DNA of 39,777 nt from Herbinix sp. (GCA_029239235.1 JAQZBD010000009.1:1-39777); one strand, 5' to 3'. Positions 1 through 8,260 are shown, counted from the stretch's first letter. Notes: a model not told the origin generated them from the letters alone. Numbers and translations: made by a program.

Positions 1-80
1 GCGGCCTCACGGCCGAATGACAGTTAGTGTGAAAATAAAGAACAATTTTCACATCCGACATGGAGTGACCTCACGGTCAC
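1..80 (+). promoter_or_regulatory. Three successive hairpins in the leader of the coat-like gene
   Basis: Three perfect or near-perfect inverted repeats follow each other upstream of the start at 116. The first has a CGGCC/GGCCG stem (2-6 with 11-15), the second a stem of 28-36 with 45-53, and the third a GTGACC/GGTCAC stem (65-70 with 75-80). The first and third share the same four-base loop, TCAC. None is followed by a T-run, so they are not ordinary terminators for a gene to the left. They could be RNA leader structures that protect or regulate the coat mRNA, or protein-binding sites. The function is unknown and the element may continue left of the window. Confidence 0.45.
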
Positions 81-115
81 ATGATTGTTAATTAATAATT
101 TGGAGGTAAAAAAAT

Positions 116-535
116 ATGTCACACAGCAACAACAATTTTTCTTGTAACGGTAATGGAAATAACGGAAACGGAGTTCAAGGCACTAGCTTTGTAAGACACA
201 TCTGTGAATTTGTCGGAGAAACAGTAACAATCTTTACTACGAGCGGCGGAGCTTCCGGCTGCGGTTTTACCGGAGTCATCATTTCAGCAAATTCTTGTTT
301 TGTTAGATTAGTAACAGAGCAGGGTATGGCACCAACCAATCCTCTCGCTGAGAATATCTGCGGAGATATGGATGGAAATGGAAATGGAATGAGACCTGGC
401 TTTGGTCAAATGGGCAATTCAGGCGGAAGAAACTGCAATGGCAACGGTAACGGCAATGGATATGGCCGTGTTGTAGGCTCAGTATGCGATATTCCAATCG
501 ATAGAATAGCGGCTTTCTGCCATAACGCAGTTTAA
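116..535 (+). CDS. Gly/Asn-rich spore-coat-like protein
   Basis: The 139-residue product has a low-complexity N-terminus rich in Asn and Gly (residues 4-20), a hydrophobic beta-rich stretch (about 28-70) with the pattern VGETVTIFTTSG and GVIISANSCFVRLV, a second Asn/Gly tract (about 84-112) and a C-terminal strand ending in IPIDRIAAF. The two ordered parts together resemble the small LSm-like/DUF2642-type fold found in Bacillus coat-associated proteins; this is pattern recognition, not a database match. Several Cys residues would fit cross-linking in a coat layer. A GGAGG site about 8 bases upstream supports the ATG at 116. There is no signal peptide. Coat or exosporium function is inferred from composition and the spore-forming background. 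It is monocistronic and followed by a repeat array and a terminator. Confidence 0.6.
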   Translation: MSHSNNNFSCNGNGNNGNGVQGTSFVRHICEFVGETVTIFTTSGGASGCGFTGVIISANSCFVRLVTEQGMAPTNPLAENICGDMDGNGNGMRPGFGQMGNSGGRNCNGNGNGNGYGRVVGSVCDIPIDRIAAFCHNAV

Positions 536-590
536 TCCCCCTAAAAAATAAAATCTAATAATTTAGCATTATATAATATAAAACTATCAA

Positions 591-730
591 AGTTAGAACC
601 AACCGATATACAACTAGTAATATAGAATCACTAATATAGAACCACTAATAACAGAACCATCTATAGAACTACTAATATAGAACCATTAATAATAGAACCA
701 TTAATAATAAAACCACCTAATATAAAACCA
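591..730. repeat. Degenerate short tandem repeat array
   Basis: About ten imperfect copies of a 12-18 base unit with the approximate consensus CTAATATAGAACCA lie head to tail between the coat-like gene and its terminator. Spacing and sequence vary from copy to copy, so this is a degenerate microsatellite-like tract. It is not a CRISPR array, because there are no constant-length unique spacers. No reading frame with a ribosome site runs through it. Confidence 0.7.
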
Positions 731-771
731 GCCACGGGCTGATATAATTATCTGCCTGTGGCATTTTATTA
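731..771 (+). terminator. Intrinsic terminator after the coat-like gene
   Basis: A nine-base-pair stem (731-739 with 754-762, one G-U pair) encloses a 14-base loop and is followed by a T-rich tract (ATTTTATTATT). It would end transcripts from the gene at 116-535, about 200 bases past its stop codon. Confidence 0.65.
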
Positions 772-848
772 TTCTTTTATTCATATTGGGCGTTCTTAAT
801 AACAACGTTCTTTCTATCTTAATTCAACCTCCTTAAGTTTAACTTTCT

Positions 849-1646
849 TTAAGATGTCACTAAAGTTCCCACAACCGGTAAACTCTGAAGTCTTTCTGTC
901 ATCCCACCGTGGCAGTCCATAAAATCACTGGTATGATCCTGTCCTGCCATTAAACCAAAATGTGAACCTCCTGCCCACCGCATAACATTACTCACATCAT
1001 AAACAATACCATTTACTGCTACATAAGCAGGATTCCCATTACTTCCGTTATACCTGCTGAGCTCTTCTACGGTAAAAGCTCTCTGATTCCCTGTTCCAGC
1101 AGCATTCCCTGGCTGTGTCTCAGGCTGCATCTCCGGCTGAAGTCCAGGTTGTATCTCCGGCTGTACTCCTGGTTGAATCCCCGGTTGAAGTCCCGGCTGT
1201 ATTCCTGGCTGAATCCCTGGCTGTACTCCTGGTTGTAATCCCGGCTGCATTCCTGATTGAATCCCTGGTTGAATCCCTGGCTGAATCCCTGGCTGAATCC
1301 CTGGTTGAATCCCTGGTTGAATCCCTGGTTGAATACCCTGCTGCATTCCTGGCCGAAACCCTTGCTGTACTCCAGAGGATGCAGGCATATTATACTGTGA
1401 TACTCTTTCTTCCTCAACATATTGTTCAATCAGTACTTGATCCTCCTGAGCTGAAAAAGGCCGCTGCTTCCTATCACTGTTATAATATAACTGCAAGAAG
1501 TTGATAAGTCCCTCTATCGCATCATCTATCTGGCTCTGGAAATAATTTCTCTGATACGATGAGTTTGCAAACACCTGCTTTTGACTATAATGGCATACCT
1601 CTTTCATATAATCGTTGATCACTCTGCGCAGTGTAAAATCTTCCAT
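849..1646 (-). CDS. Cytochrome b5-like heme/steroid-binding domain protein with GxQP repeats
   Basis: I place the start at the ATG at 1646 because AAGGTGGG lies five bases upstream; the longer frame to 1718 has no such support. The 265-residue product has three parts. Residues 1-91 are a helical N-terminal region. Residues 92-179 are 22 copies of the tetrapeptide GxQP (x mostly I, M, L or V). Residues about 190-262 resemble the cytochrome b5-like (PF00173/MAPR) fold, with FTVEELSRYNG, NGIVYDVS and WAGGSHFG. The classical HPGG heme ligand is not present; His229 (GSHFG), His238 and His246 (CHGG) are candidate ligands, so heme binding is uncertain. There is no signal peptide or membrane segment. 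Clostridia do carry small b5-like proteins of this type. The repeat may act as a flexible linker or assembly scaffold; its function is unknown. Confidence 0.7.
   Translation of the reverse strand: MEDFTLRRVINDYMKEVCHYSQKQVFANSSYQRNYFQSQIDDAIEGLINFLQLYYNSDRKQRPFSAQEDQVLIEQYVEEERVSQYNMPASSGVQQGFRPGMQQGIQPGIQPGIQPGIQPGIQPGIQPGIQSGMQPGLQPGVQPGIQPGIQPGLQPGIQPGVQPEIQPGLQPEMQPETQPGNAAGTGNQRAFTVEELSRYNGSNGNPAYVAVNGIVYDVSNVMRWAGGSHFGLMAGQDHTSDFMDCHGGMTERLQSLPVVGTLVTS
1110..1373 (-). repeat. 12-bp coding tandem repeat (22 GxQP units)
   Basis: This stretch is 22 consecutive 12-base units inside the cytochrome b5-like gene, each encoding GxQP or a close variant. The central units are almost identical in DNA. 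That suggests recent expansion by slippage, and unit number is likely to vary between strains. Confidence 0.85.
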
Positions 1647-1761
1647 ATTACCCACCTTTATACTCCCATAAACGAATACAATAATGTATATCAATTCATT
1701 GTAACATTTATGAATCATTTCGCAGTTTTTTCTTAAATGTTTGTCCTCAAGGCTTTGTAAG

Positions 1762-3279
1762 TTAATATTTACAAATTAAATCAACACATATAACATAGGT
1801 CTTGTTATCATTTCCTACATAAGCGTAGGATAAGGTTTTGCAAAGACCTCCGGTGGCTGTGGAGATGTAGTCTACGGAAACATACCATTCCTTTGATTTC
1901 TTAATTGCCTGGCGGTAGTATTTCTTATCACCGTGATAGTCTCCAGGCATGGCCGGTTTGAAGTTCTCATCCTGTTCTGCGATGATGTCTGGATTCATTA
2001 TTGTGTGACTTAACTGATTTCCGGAGGCATCTATTACATAGAGGCATTCAAAATCCTTTTGCTCCTTTATCATATCTTCCAGCTCCGTATCTACTTCCTT
2101 TGTCGTAGACGCTTTTTGCAACAGGGTAAAGAGCTTGTCCTGCACCGCTCTATCTAATTGACTGTTATTTGCTGCTTTTACCGTAGTATCCCCCTGCTTC
2201 TTCAGCCGGTATCTGCTCATCACCGCCCGCAGCTTTGAGGATAATTCCGACAGTTCTGCTACTCCGGCACAATTTTCTTGCGCATAGGCTGCATTATTTT
2301 GAACTACACCGGAGATATCGGTGATTATGTCTGAGGTATGAGTTAGGCGGCCGGTTTGTTCTTCGGATGCTTCTGCTACCTCTACACAAAGCTTTGTTAC
2401 ACTCTCGATAGAGCCTTGGATGCTTTTAAAGCTTGCCGAGGTTTTTTCTGCGATATCTGCACTCTCTTTTGCGGTTTGAATACTGTGATCGATGAGTTCT
2501 GTGGTTTGTTTTACTGCATCTGCACTTTTTTGTGCCAGCATTCCAACTTCATTTGCTACAATGGAAAAGCCTCGTCCAGCTTCTCCCGCTCTCGCTGCTT
2601 CAATCGAAGCATTTAAAGCTAAAAGCTTGGATTGGTTGGCCATTTCATCAATGATGGATATTATGCTTGAAATATCCTGGGAAGAGCTTTGAACCTTCTT
2701 AATGGAAGCAACCATCTGCTCGATATGCTCTCTGCCAACCTCCGCTTCCTTTTGAATCGTGTTAATATCCTGCGCTGCTTTCCTAACATTTTTTGTATTG
2801 ATTGTTGTCTGCTCTGTGATCTCATAGATGGTTCCTGTCAGATTATTAATCAGCTCTGCCTGATCAATGGCACTCTGTGTGATTTGATTCGATCCATTTT
2901 CCACCTGATCGCAGAGTCTGTCAATCTCATGGGTTAAATCATTTATTTCTTCAAAGGATTTATTCAAGGAATGTCTTATTTTATGCAGTGCGTTTTTAAT
3001 AGGTACAAAATCGCCCTGATAATTAATATCCTTGGCAAAGGAGACTGCCATATTACCGGCAGACAGATGAGACAATACATGGGATATCTCGTTTATATAG
3101 CCATTAAATGCTGTGCTAATTTGTTGAATGTCCGTGGCCAGATTTCCCAAAAGGTTAAACTGTTCCATTTGCATGGTAATATCCAGATTTCCATTTACTA
3201 ATTGCTGAATGCTGCTCTCAATCTCCCCGATTTCACCATTCATTTTTAAGATTTCCGTGCGTTTTCTCATCAAATTCAT
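1762..3279 (-). CDS. Soluble methyl-accepting chemotaxis-type protein with C-terminal Cache-like domain
   Basis: The 505-residue product has no hydrophobic segment long enough to cross the membrane, so it should be cytoplasmic. Residues about 15-105 contain two HAMP-like helical units (LVNGNLDI and LSAGNMAV). The chemoreceptor signalling domain (about 110-360) carries the conserved hairpin tip, with IIDEMANQSKLLALNASIEA followed by ARAGEAGRGFSIVA, which binds CheA/CheW. After a linker, residues about 385-505 look like a PAS/Cache-type sensor (LYVIDASGNQLS, then YYRQAIKK and WYVSVDYIS). In this family the sensor usually precedes the signalling domain and lies outside the cell; here it is C-terminal and inside. 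AAGGAGGGC just upstream fixes the ATG at 3279. The gene is monocistronic, behind the promoter at 3408-3436. The ligand is unknown. Confidence 0.87.
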   Translation of the reverse strand: MNLMRKRTEILKMNGEIGEIESSIQQLVNGNLDITMQMEQFNLLGNLATDIQQISTAFNGYINEISHVLSHLSAGNMAVSFAKDINYQGDFVPIKNALHKIRHSLNKSFEEINDLTHEIDRLCDQVENGSNQITQSAIDQAELINNLTGTIYEITEQTTINTKNVRKAAQDINTIQKEAEVGREHIEQMVASIKKVQSSSQDISSIISIIDEMANQSKLLALNASIEAARAGEAGRGFSIVANEVGMLAQKSADAVKQTTELIDHSIQTAKESADIAEKTSASFKSIQGSIESVTKLCVEVAEASEEQTGRLTHTSDIITDISGVVQNNAAYAQENCAGVAELSELSSKLRAVMSRYRLKKQGDTTVKAANNSQLDRAVQDKLFTLLQKASTTKEVDTELEDMIKEQKDFECLYVIDASGNQLSHTIMNPDIIAEQDENFKPAMPGDYHGDKKYYRQAIKKSKEWYVSVDYISTATGGLCKTLSYAYVGNDNKTYVICVDLICKY

Positions 3280-3358
3280 AAAAGCCCTCCTTAGTAACCC
3301 ATCAACCCTTATTTATCCTGAATGTAATGCTTCCAAGTCTGAAATAATTCCTCAGGCA

Positions 3359-3397
3359 AAAAAGCGCAAAAAGCAGTAAGGACCTGCCTCACTGCTT
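3359..3397 (-). terminator. Terminator-like hairpin at the start of the MCP leader
   Basis: On the minus strand an 11-base-pair stem (3391-3397 plus inner bases, pairing with 3371-3381; one G-U pair) with a five-base loop is followed by TTTGCGCTTTTTTGCC. It has the form of an intrinsic terminator, yet it begins only a few bases after the predicted transcription start at about 3400. It could act as an attenuator, release a roughly 40-nt RNA, or simply protect the 5-prime end of the MCP mRNA. Confidence 0.55.
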
Positions 3398-3407
3398 GTT
3401 TGTGATT

Positions 3408-3436
3408 ACTATATGATACAATTTTCATCTTGTCAA
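3408..3436 (-). promoter_or_regulatory. Predicted vegetative promoter for the MCP gene
   Basis: On the minus strand TTGACA (3436-3431) and TATAGT (3413-3408) are separated by exactly 17 bases, close to the sigma-A consensus. It would start transcription near 3400, about 120 bases before the chemoreceptor start. Confidence 0.7.
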
Positions 3437-3630
3437 CAGCTTACTTAAAACTTAAGTTATTAAATGATATGATTCGAGCTGCAAATGAGAATGATATAGG
3501 CTGTGAGGTGATATTATCTTCTTTATATAATGCAGTGATTTTTCCTATAAAATCATTTATTAAGGAAGAAATTATTTTATGAGGCATATATGTCTTCTAT
3601 ATTTATAATCAATTTTTAATCCAATTTGAG

Positions 3631-3658
3631 TTGACGAATTCGTATAAAATATTATAAA
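3631..3658 (+). promoter_or_regulatory. Predicted promoter of the SLH-efflux operon
   Basis: TTGACG (3631-3636) and TATAAA (3653-3658) are separated by 16 bases and lie about 100 bases upstream of the SLH gene. No other good promoter is visible between 3440 and 3760, and the operon genes that follow are close-packed. Confidence 0.55.
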
Positions 3659-3760
3659 GTTATAGAAGCCATATTTTACCTTTTAGGTTTTATCACAACA
3701 AAGTGAATTAATATACTAACTCACTTGTCAATGAATTAAATTTTCATAAGGAGAAGAGAA

Positions 3761-5629
3761 ATGAAAAAATCATTAGCGTTAATACTGTGTTTCGCACTTT
3801 TTGCAGCAGTAGGATTAACTCCACTTACTCAAACTCAGGTGTCTGCTGCCAGTCGTGCCTCGGAAGTAATTAATGCCATCGGTGTCATGGAGACCGATAT
3901 GGACAGCAATGCTTCCTCTTCAAGTGTTGTAACAAGAGCAAGGTTTACTCAAATGTTGGTAAACTTATCTACACTCAAGGATAGTATATCCAATGAAAGC
4001 AATGTATCTCTGTTTAAAGATGTAAAAAAGAGCTATTGGGCTAGCGGATATATTCAAGCTGCTGTGAAACAGGGCTGGATTACAGGCTATCTGAACGGAA
4101 CCTTCAAACCCAACCAGGGCATCACTCTGCAGGAAGCGGTTTATGGCGTCTTAAAGCTGCTTGGATATAGCGACAGTGATTTTACCGGAAGCAAAATCAG
4201 TGCAATCATGAAGCTGTATGCCTCAAAGGATCTGGATACAAATATAACGAAAGCCAGTACCGAAAAGCTGACGGAAGGTGATTGTATCAATTTATTTTAT
4301 AACACCTTAAATGCCACCAATAAGTCCGGTACAAAATACGCTTCCGTTCTGGGTTATACCATGGATTCCAAAGGGAATATTGACTATTTATCACTTATGA
4401 ATAAGGATTTAGAAGGTCCTATTATTGTATATGGAGATTGGACTTCTAAATTACCTTTTGATACCGGTGTAGCTAAAATTTATAAGGATGGAAAGACCTG
4501 CAGATTTTCCGATATTGGTTCCTACGACGTAGTCTATTATTCGAGCAACTTTAAGACCGTATATGTATATGACGATAAGGTAACCGGCAGTGTCAGCGCC
4601 ATCAATCCGAATTTCACATCACCAACCTCAGTTACCATAGGTGGGAAGGACTATAGCTTTGCAGACACTGATGCAGCATTAAAATTCTCTGCTATGGGTA
4701 ATGTTAAGAAGGGCGATATTGTCACTATTATGTTAGGCAAGGACGGCACTGTCGTTGATGTACTGGATATCGATGAATATAACGTAACAATGGCAGGATA
4801 TGTACTTAGTACCGGTATTCATGCTGTCGAGGATAAGGATGGCGATTATAGTGTCACCGAATATGTTACCTTTGTAGATGCCTCCGGCAATGAATTTACT
4901 CAGGATTATGATTCCAATTCTTTGTATTTAGAAGAAGGGAACTTGGTACTGGTTAAATATGTTGATGGGGTAGCAAGTATCCGTCTATATGAAGCAGCAC
5001 CCGCTCCTTTTACTAATTACGCCTTTAGCAGTGACGGTTACACCTTAGGCCATACAGCGTTAACCTCAGATGTAAAGATTTTAGATTTGAAAAAAGGTAA
5101 ATACATAAGCATCAACCCGGAACGCTTAGCAAATGTAAATCTGGGCTCATCTTCAATTTTATACTATGCAATAAACGGCAACAACCAAATTTCCGAATTA
5201 ATTTTGAACGGTGCTACGGGAGATTTGGATTCCTATGGTATCTATACCGGCAGCACTAACACAAATTCAGGTATCACCTACAAATATTTAATTGACGGTA
5301 AATCCAATTCCTTAGCAAGCGAAACCGGAAGTAAATTGAATATGTCCCAAGGTCCAAGCGGCTTTGTGCTAGAGAACAATGAATTAGTCTCCAGCTATGC
5401 CTTAACAGGGGTTTCAGTTTCCTCCATCGGCTTAACGACCGTTCAGGCAAACAATGCCAAGTACACTCTAGCGGATAAATATAGCGTTTACCTCTATGTG
5501 GATAAGGAATACGTACTTACTACTTTAGACAAAGTCAAAAATCTATCGAAGTTTAATGTTATGGCTTACTTTGATAAGTCCATTTCCCTCGGTGGAAGAA
5601 TCCGCGTTATTGTAGCAACCCAGAAATAA
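3761..5629 (+). CDS. S-layer homology (SLH) domain surface protein
   Basis: The 622-residue product begins with a signal peptide (residues 1-30, cleavage near VSAA). Residues about 33-185 hold SLH material. The best unit, at 84-135, reads LFKDVKKSYWASGYI, then GWITGYLNGTFKP and ITLQEA; a TRARF motif at 58-62 marks a preceding unit. SLH domains bind pyruvylated secondary cell-wall polymer. The remaining 430 residues are beta-rich, with repeats of the type GSVSAI and KKGDIVTIMLGKDGTV, and I do not recognise a catalytic domain. AAGGAG eight bases upstream supports the start. It is the first gene of an operon with an efflux adaptor and ABC exporter 87 bases downstream. It may anchor that machine to the wall or be a surface protein it serves; both ideas are inference. 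Confidence 0.85.
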   Translation: MKKSLALILCFALFAAVGLTPLTQTQVSAASRASEVINAIGVMETDMDSNASSSSVVTRARFTQMLVNLSTLKDSISNESNVSLFKDVKKSYWASGYIQAAVKQGWITGYLNGTFKPNQGITLQEAVYGVLKLLGYSDSDFTGSKISAIMKLYASKDLDTNITKASTEKLTEGDCINLFYNTLNATNKSGTKYASVLGYTMDSKGNIDYLSLMNKDLEGPIIVYGDWTSKLPFDTGVAKIYKDGKTCRFSDIGSYDVVYYSSNFKTVYVYDDKVTGSVSAINPNFTSPTSVTIGGKDYSFADTDAALKFSAMGNVKKGDIVTIMLGKDGTVVDVLDIDEYNVTMAGYVLSTGIHAVEDKDGDYSVTEYVTFVDASGNEFTQDYDSNSLYLEEGNLVLVKYVDGVASIRLYEAAPAPFTNYAFSSDGYTLGHTALTSDVKILDLKKGKYISINPERLANVNLGSSSILYYAINGNNQISELILNGATGDLDSYGIYTGSTNTNSGITYKYLIDGKSNSLASETGSKLNMSQGPSGFVLENNELVSSYALTGVSVSSIGLTTVQANNAKYTLADKYSVYLYVDKEYVLTTLDKVKNLSKFNVMAYFDKSISLGGRIRVIVATQK

Positions 5630-5716
5630 GGTATCTTCATAGATTGCTTCATAGAAACTCCCCGGTTCCTTTGACATTTTAAATAAGATACCAAACAGGT
5701 ATCATTGGAGGTAGAG

Positions 5717-7504
5717 ATGAAAGGTAAGTCCAAGTTAAAAAAATTTTTAGTGGTAATAGCTATTATAGCAGTCGTTATTACCCTCATCGTGGTTGGCATT
5801 CGTGTATTCCTGGTTCCAAAAGCCATGGCCACTCTACAGAGCATGACAGCCGCTGCAACTGCTAACGCCGAAATCAGAGATATTGAAACTGTACTATCCT
5901 CTTCCGGTACAATCCAGCCCATCGCCAGCTATAATGTCACCACCTTAGTATCAGGGGAAATTATCGCAGCTGATTTTGAAGAAGGCGATACTGTAACGGA
6001 AGGCCAGGTATTATACCAGATTGCCACCGACACTCTGGATTCCAATATTGATGATTCAGAAACCAATCTTGATCGAGCAAAGAAGGATTATACCAAAGCT
6101 GAGAAAAGCTATCAGGAAGCCTTAGATAAATATGATGAGACACAGGCTGATTACAAGGAGGCAGTGTCCGAATACAGTGATATTAATGTTCTTTCAAAAG
6201 ATTCCGGTATCGTCACAAAGGTGTATGTGGAAGAAGGCGATACCGTTCAGATTGGAAGTCAGCTCGCTGATGTGTATGATAATAGTACGATGGTTTTGAG
6301 CGTACCCTTTGACTCCTCTGAAGTAAGTGCTTCCATGGTAGGAAAGACAGCATCCGTTACCATTGATGACACCTTTGAAGCAATCAAAGGTAAGGTTACA
6401 AAAATCAGTAATGTAGAAAAATCCTTATCCGGCAACCGCGTTGTTAAGGATGTAACCATTGAAATTACAAATCCAGGCGGTATTACTGATACCACTATCG
6501 CAAGCGCCAACATCGGCGATAGCTACAGTATGGATTCCGGAACCTTTGCCGTTAAAACAAGTGCTACCATTACATCTGATCTTGCCGGAGAAATCGCTTA
6601 CTTAAATCTGGAAGAAAACAGTAAGGTTAATAAAGGTGATGTTGTACTTGTGATCAGCCAGGATACGGTTGATAAGAATTTAAAATCCTATTTGGATGCC
6701 ATTGACGCCGCTCAGAACACTGTGGATAATGCCAAAGACACGGTAGAAAGCAGACAAGAGGCAATTGAGGATGCCCAGTCCGCTCTTCAAGACAGCATTG
6801 ATAAAAGAACTGATTATAGCATTAAATCCCCTATTACAGGTAGAGTAATCACTAAGAATTCGTTAAAGGGCGACACCATCAACGGCAGCGCCATTGGCAG
6901 CTCTTCCCTTTGCACCATCTATGACTTATCTGCAATGACCTTTGATATGAATGTGGATGAATTAGATGTTTTAAAGGTTAAAGAGGGTCAGGTGGTGAAT
7001 ATCACTGCTGACGCTCTGGAGGGTGTAAAAATCAGTGGTGTAATTACCAATATCAGCTTATCCAGCACATCAAACCAAGGAGTAACTCAGTATCCCGTTA
7101 CCGTTCGTATTGATGAAGTCGGCGATTTACTGCCGGGTATGAATGTCACCGGCGAAATTGTAATTGAGAAAGCCTCCGGTGTACTGGCAATTCCATGTGA
7201 TGCATTACAACGTGGCGACCAGGTTTATGTAAAGGATGATTCCGTGAAGGAGGCTGTGGGTGAGGTGCCTGCCGGCTATAAATCCGTAAAGGTAACCACA
7301 GGAATTACCGATGGAGATTATATCGAAGTTACCAGCGGAATAACAGAAGGTGATGAAGTTTATGTTGTAAGAACCTCTAGCGGCTTAGGAAATATGATGC
7401 AATTTAATATGCAGGGTCCAGGAGGCGAGAGCCAGGGTGGTGAAGGTATGCAGTCCCGTGGTGATTCCGCTGCTGGAGGCGGCGATGATATGACATTCAG
7501 ATAG
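5717..7504 (+). CDS. HlyD/MacA-type efflux adaptor with two hairpin/lipoyl modules
   Basis: I start at the ATG at 5717, with GGAGGT four bases upstream; a TTG at 5705 would overlap that site. The 595-residue product has one N-terminal membrane helix (about 9-32). Module A has lipoyl half-motifs near 76-104 and 158-188 around a coiled coil (106-155), then a beta-barrel-like part (about 191-255). Module B repeats this plan, with lipoyl halves at 283-314 and 366-403, a coil at 316-363 and a barrel at 405-485. A membrane-proximal domain (about 486-552) and a Gly/Met-rich tail follow. MacA and YknX adaptors are usually under 400 residues with one module, so this looks like an internal duplication. 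In a monoderm it would span from the membrane into the wall. It is co-transcribed with the ATPase, 12 bases downstream. Confidence 0.88.
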   Translation: MKGKSKLKKFLVVIAIIAVVITLIVVGIRVFLVPKAMATLQSMTAAATANAEIRDIETVLSSSGTIQPIASYNVTTLVSGEIIAADFEEGDTVTEGQVLYQIATDTLDSNIDDSETNLDRAKKDYTKAEKSYQEALDKYDETQADYKEAVSEYSDINVLSKDSGIVTKVYVEEGDTVQIGSQLADVYDNSTMVLSVPFDSSEVSASMVGKTASVTIDDTFEAIKGKVTKISNVEKSLSGNRVVKDVTIEITNPGGITDTTIASANIGDSYSMDSGTFAVKTSATITSDLAGEIAYLNLEENSKVNKGDVVLVISQDTVDKNLKSYLDAIDAAQNTVDNAKDTVESRQEAIEDAQSALQDSIDKRTDYSIKSPITGRVITKNSLKGDTINGSAIGSSSLCTIYDLSAMTFDMNVDELDVLKVKEGQVVNITADALEGVKISGVITNISLSSTSNQGVTQYPVTVRIDEVGDLLPGMNVTGEIVIEKASGVLAIPCDALQRGDQVYVKDDSVKEAVGEVPAGYKSVKVTTGITDGDYIEVTSGITEGDEVYVVRTSSGLGNMMQFNMQGPGGESQGGEGMQSRGDSAAGGGDDMTFR

Positions 7505-7516
7505 GAGGAACAGACT

Positions 7517-8260
7517 ATGAAAAACAGAAATCGTGTTGAAGATACCTATTCCGGACCGCTGATTCAGCTCATTGATATACATAAGGTCTATTACATGGGA
7601 ACCTCTGAGATTTATGCGAATAATGGTATTGATCTCTCTATTAATGAAGGGGAATTCGTAGCAATCATTGGTAAATCCGGCAGTGGAAAATCTACCATTA
7701 TGAATATTATAGGAGCCCTCGATGTTCCGACCTCCGGTCAGTATATCCTTAAGGGCAAGGATGTCAGCAAGATGAACGATAACGAGCTTGCTACCATCCG
7801 AAATCAAATGATAGGCTTCATCTTCCAACAATATAATTTGCTGCCGAAGGAGCGACTCATTAATAATGTATCCTTACCGCTGCTCTACTCCGGTATCGGA
7901 TCGGCAGAGCGGCATGAAAGAGCCATGGCAGCTCTCGAAAAGGTTGGTATCGCCGATAAGTATAGAAATTTTCCGAACCAAATGTCCGGCGGACAACAGC
8001 AGCGAGGAGCTGTTGCCAGAGCACTGATCACCAACCCATCACTGATCTTAGCGGATGAGCCCACCGGTGCTCTGGATTCCAGAACCAGTGAGGAGCTCTT
8101 GACCTTCTTAAAGCAGTTAAATGAAGAAGGCAATACGATTGTTTTGATCACTCATGATCGCTCTGTGGCTGAAAGGGCAAACAGAATCGTAAGCATTCAG
8201 GATGGCAAAATAACCTTTGACGGTAATGTTGAAGAGTATAGGAGGCAAGTAGCAGGATGA
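7517..8260 (+). CDS. MacB/YknY/LolD-type ABC transporter ATPase
   Basis: This 247-residue nucleotide-binding subunit has every key motif: Walker A GKSGSGKST (52-60), the Q-loop in FIFQQYN (about 100-106), the signature MSGGQQQR (155-162, with M replacing the usual L), Walker B LILADEP (175-181) and the H-loop His212. Length and motifs fit the family that powers FtsX-like permeases, which drive efflux or peptide export by mechanotransmission. AGGAGG eight bases upstream supports the start. Its stop codon overlaps the permease start (ATGA at 8257-8260), so the two proteins are translationally coupled. The substrate is unknown; B. subtilis YknXYZ protects against the SDP toxin, but similarity of parts does not prove the same role. 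Confidence 0.93.
   Translation: MKNRNRVEDTYSGPLIQLIDIHKVYYMGTSEIYANNGIDLSINEGEFVAIIGKSGSGKSTIMNIIGALDVPTSGQYILKGKDVSKMNDNELATIRNQMIGFIFQQYNLLPKERLINNVSLPLLYSGIGSAERHERAMAALEKVGIADKYRNFPNQMSGGQQQRGAVARALITNPSLILADEPTGALDSRTSEELLTFLKQLNEEGNTIVLITHDRSVAERANRIVSIQDGKITFDGNVEEYRRQVAG

Noticed and set aside
1110..1373. A CRISPR-like array
   Set aside because: The units are 12 bases long, directly joined, in frame and coding; no spacers exist.
1067..1504. Repetitive frames on both strands around the GxQP tract
   Set aside because: The 12-base repeat is a multiple of three, so every frame stays open. Only the frame with the b5-like domain has a ribosome site and a recognisable fold.
5566..5922. 118-residue minus-strand frame across the SLH-adaptor junction
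   Set aside because: It overlaps the ends of two well supported plus-strand genes and has no ribosome site.
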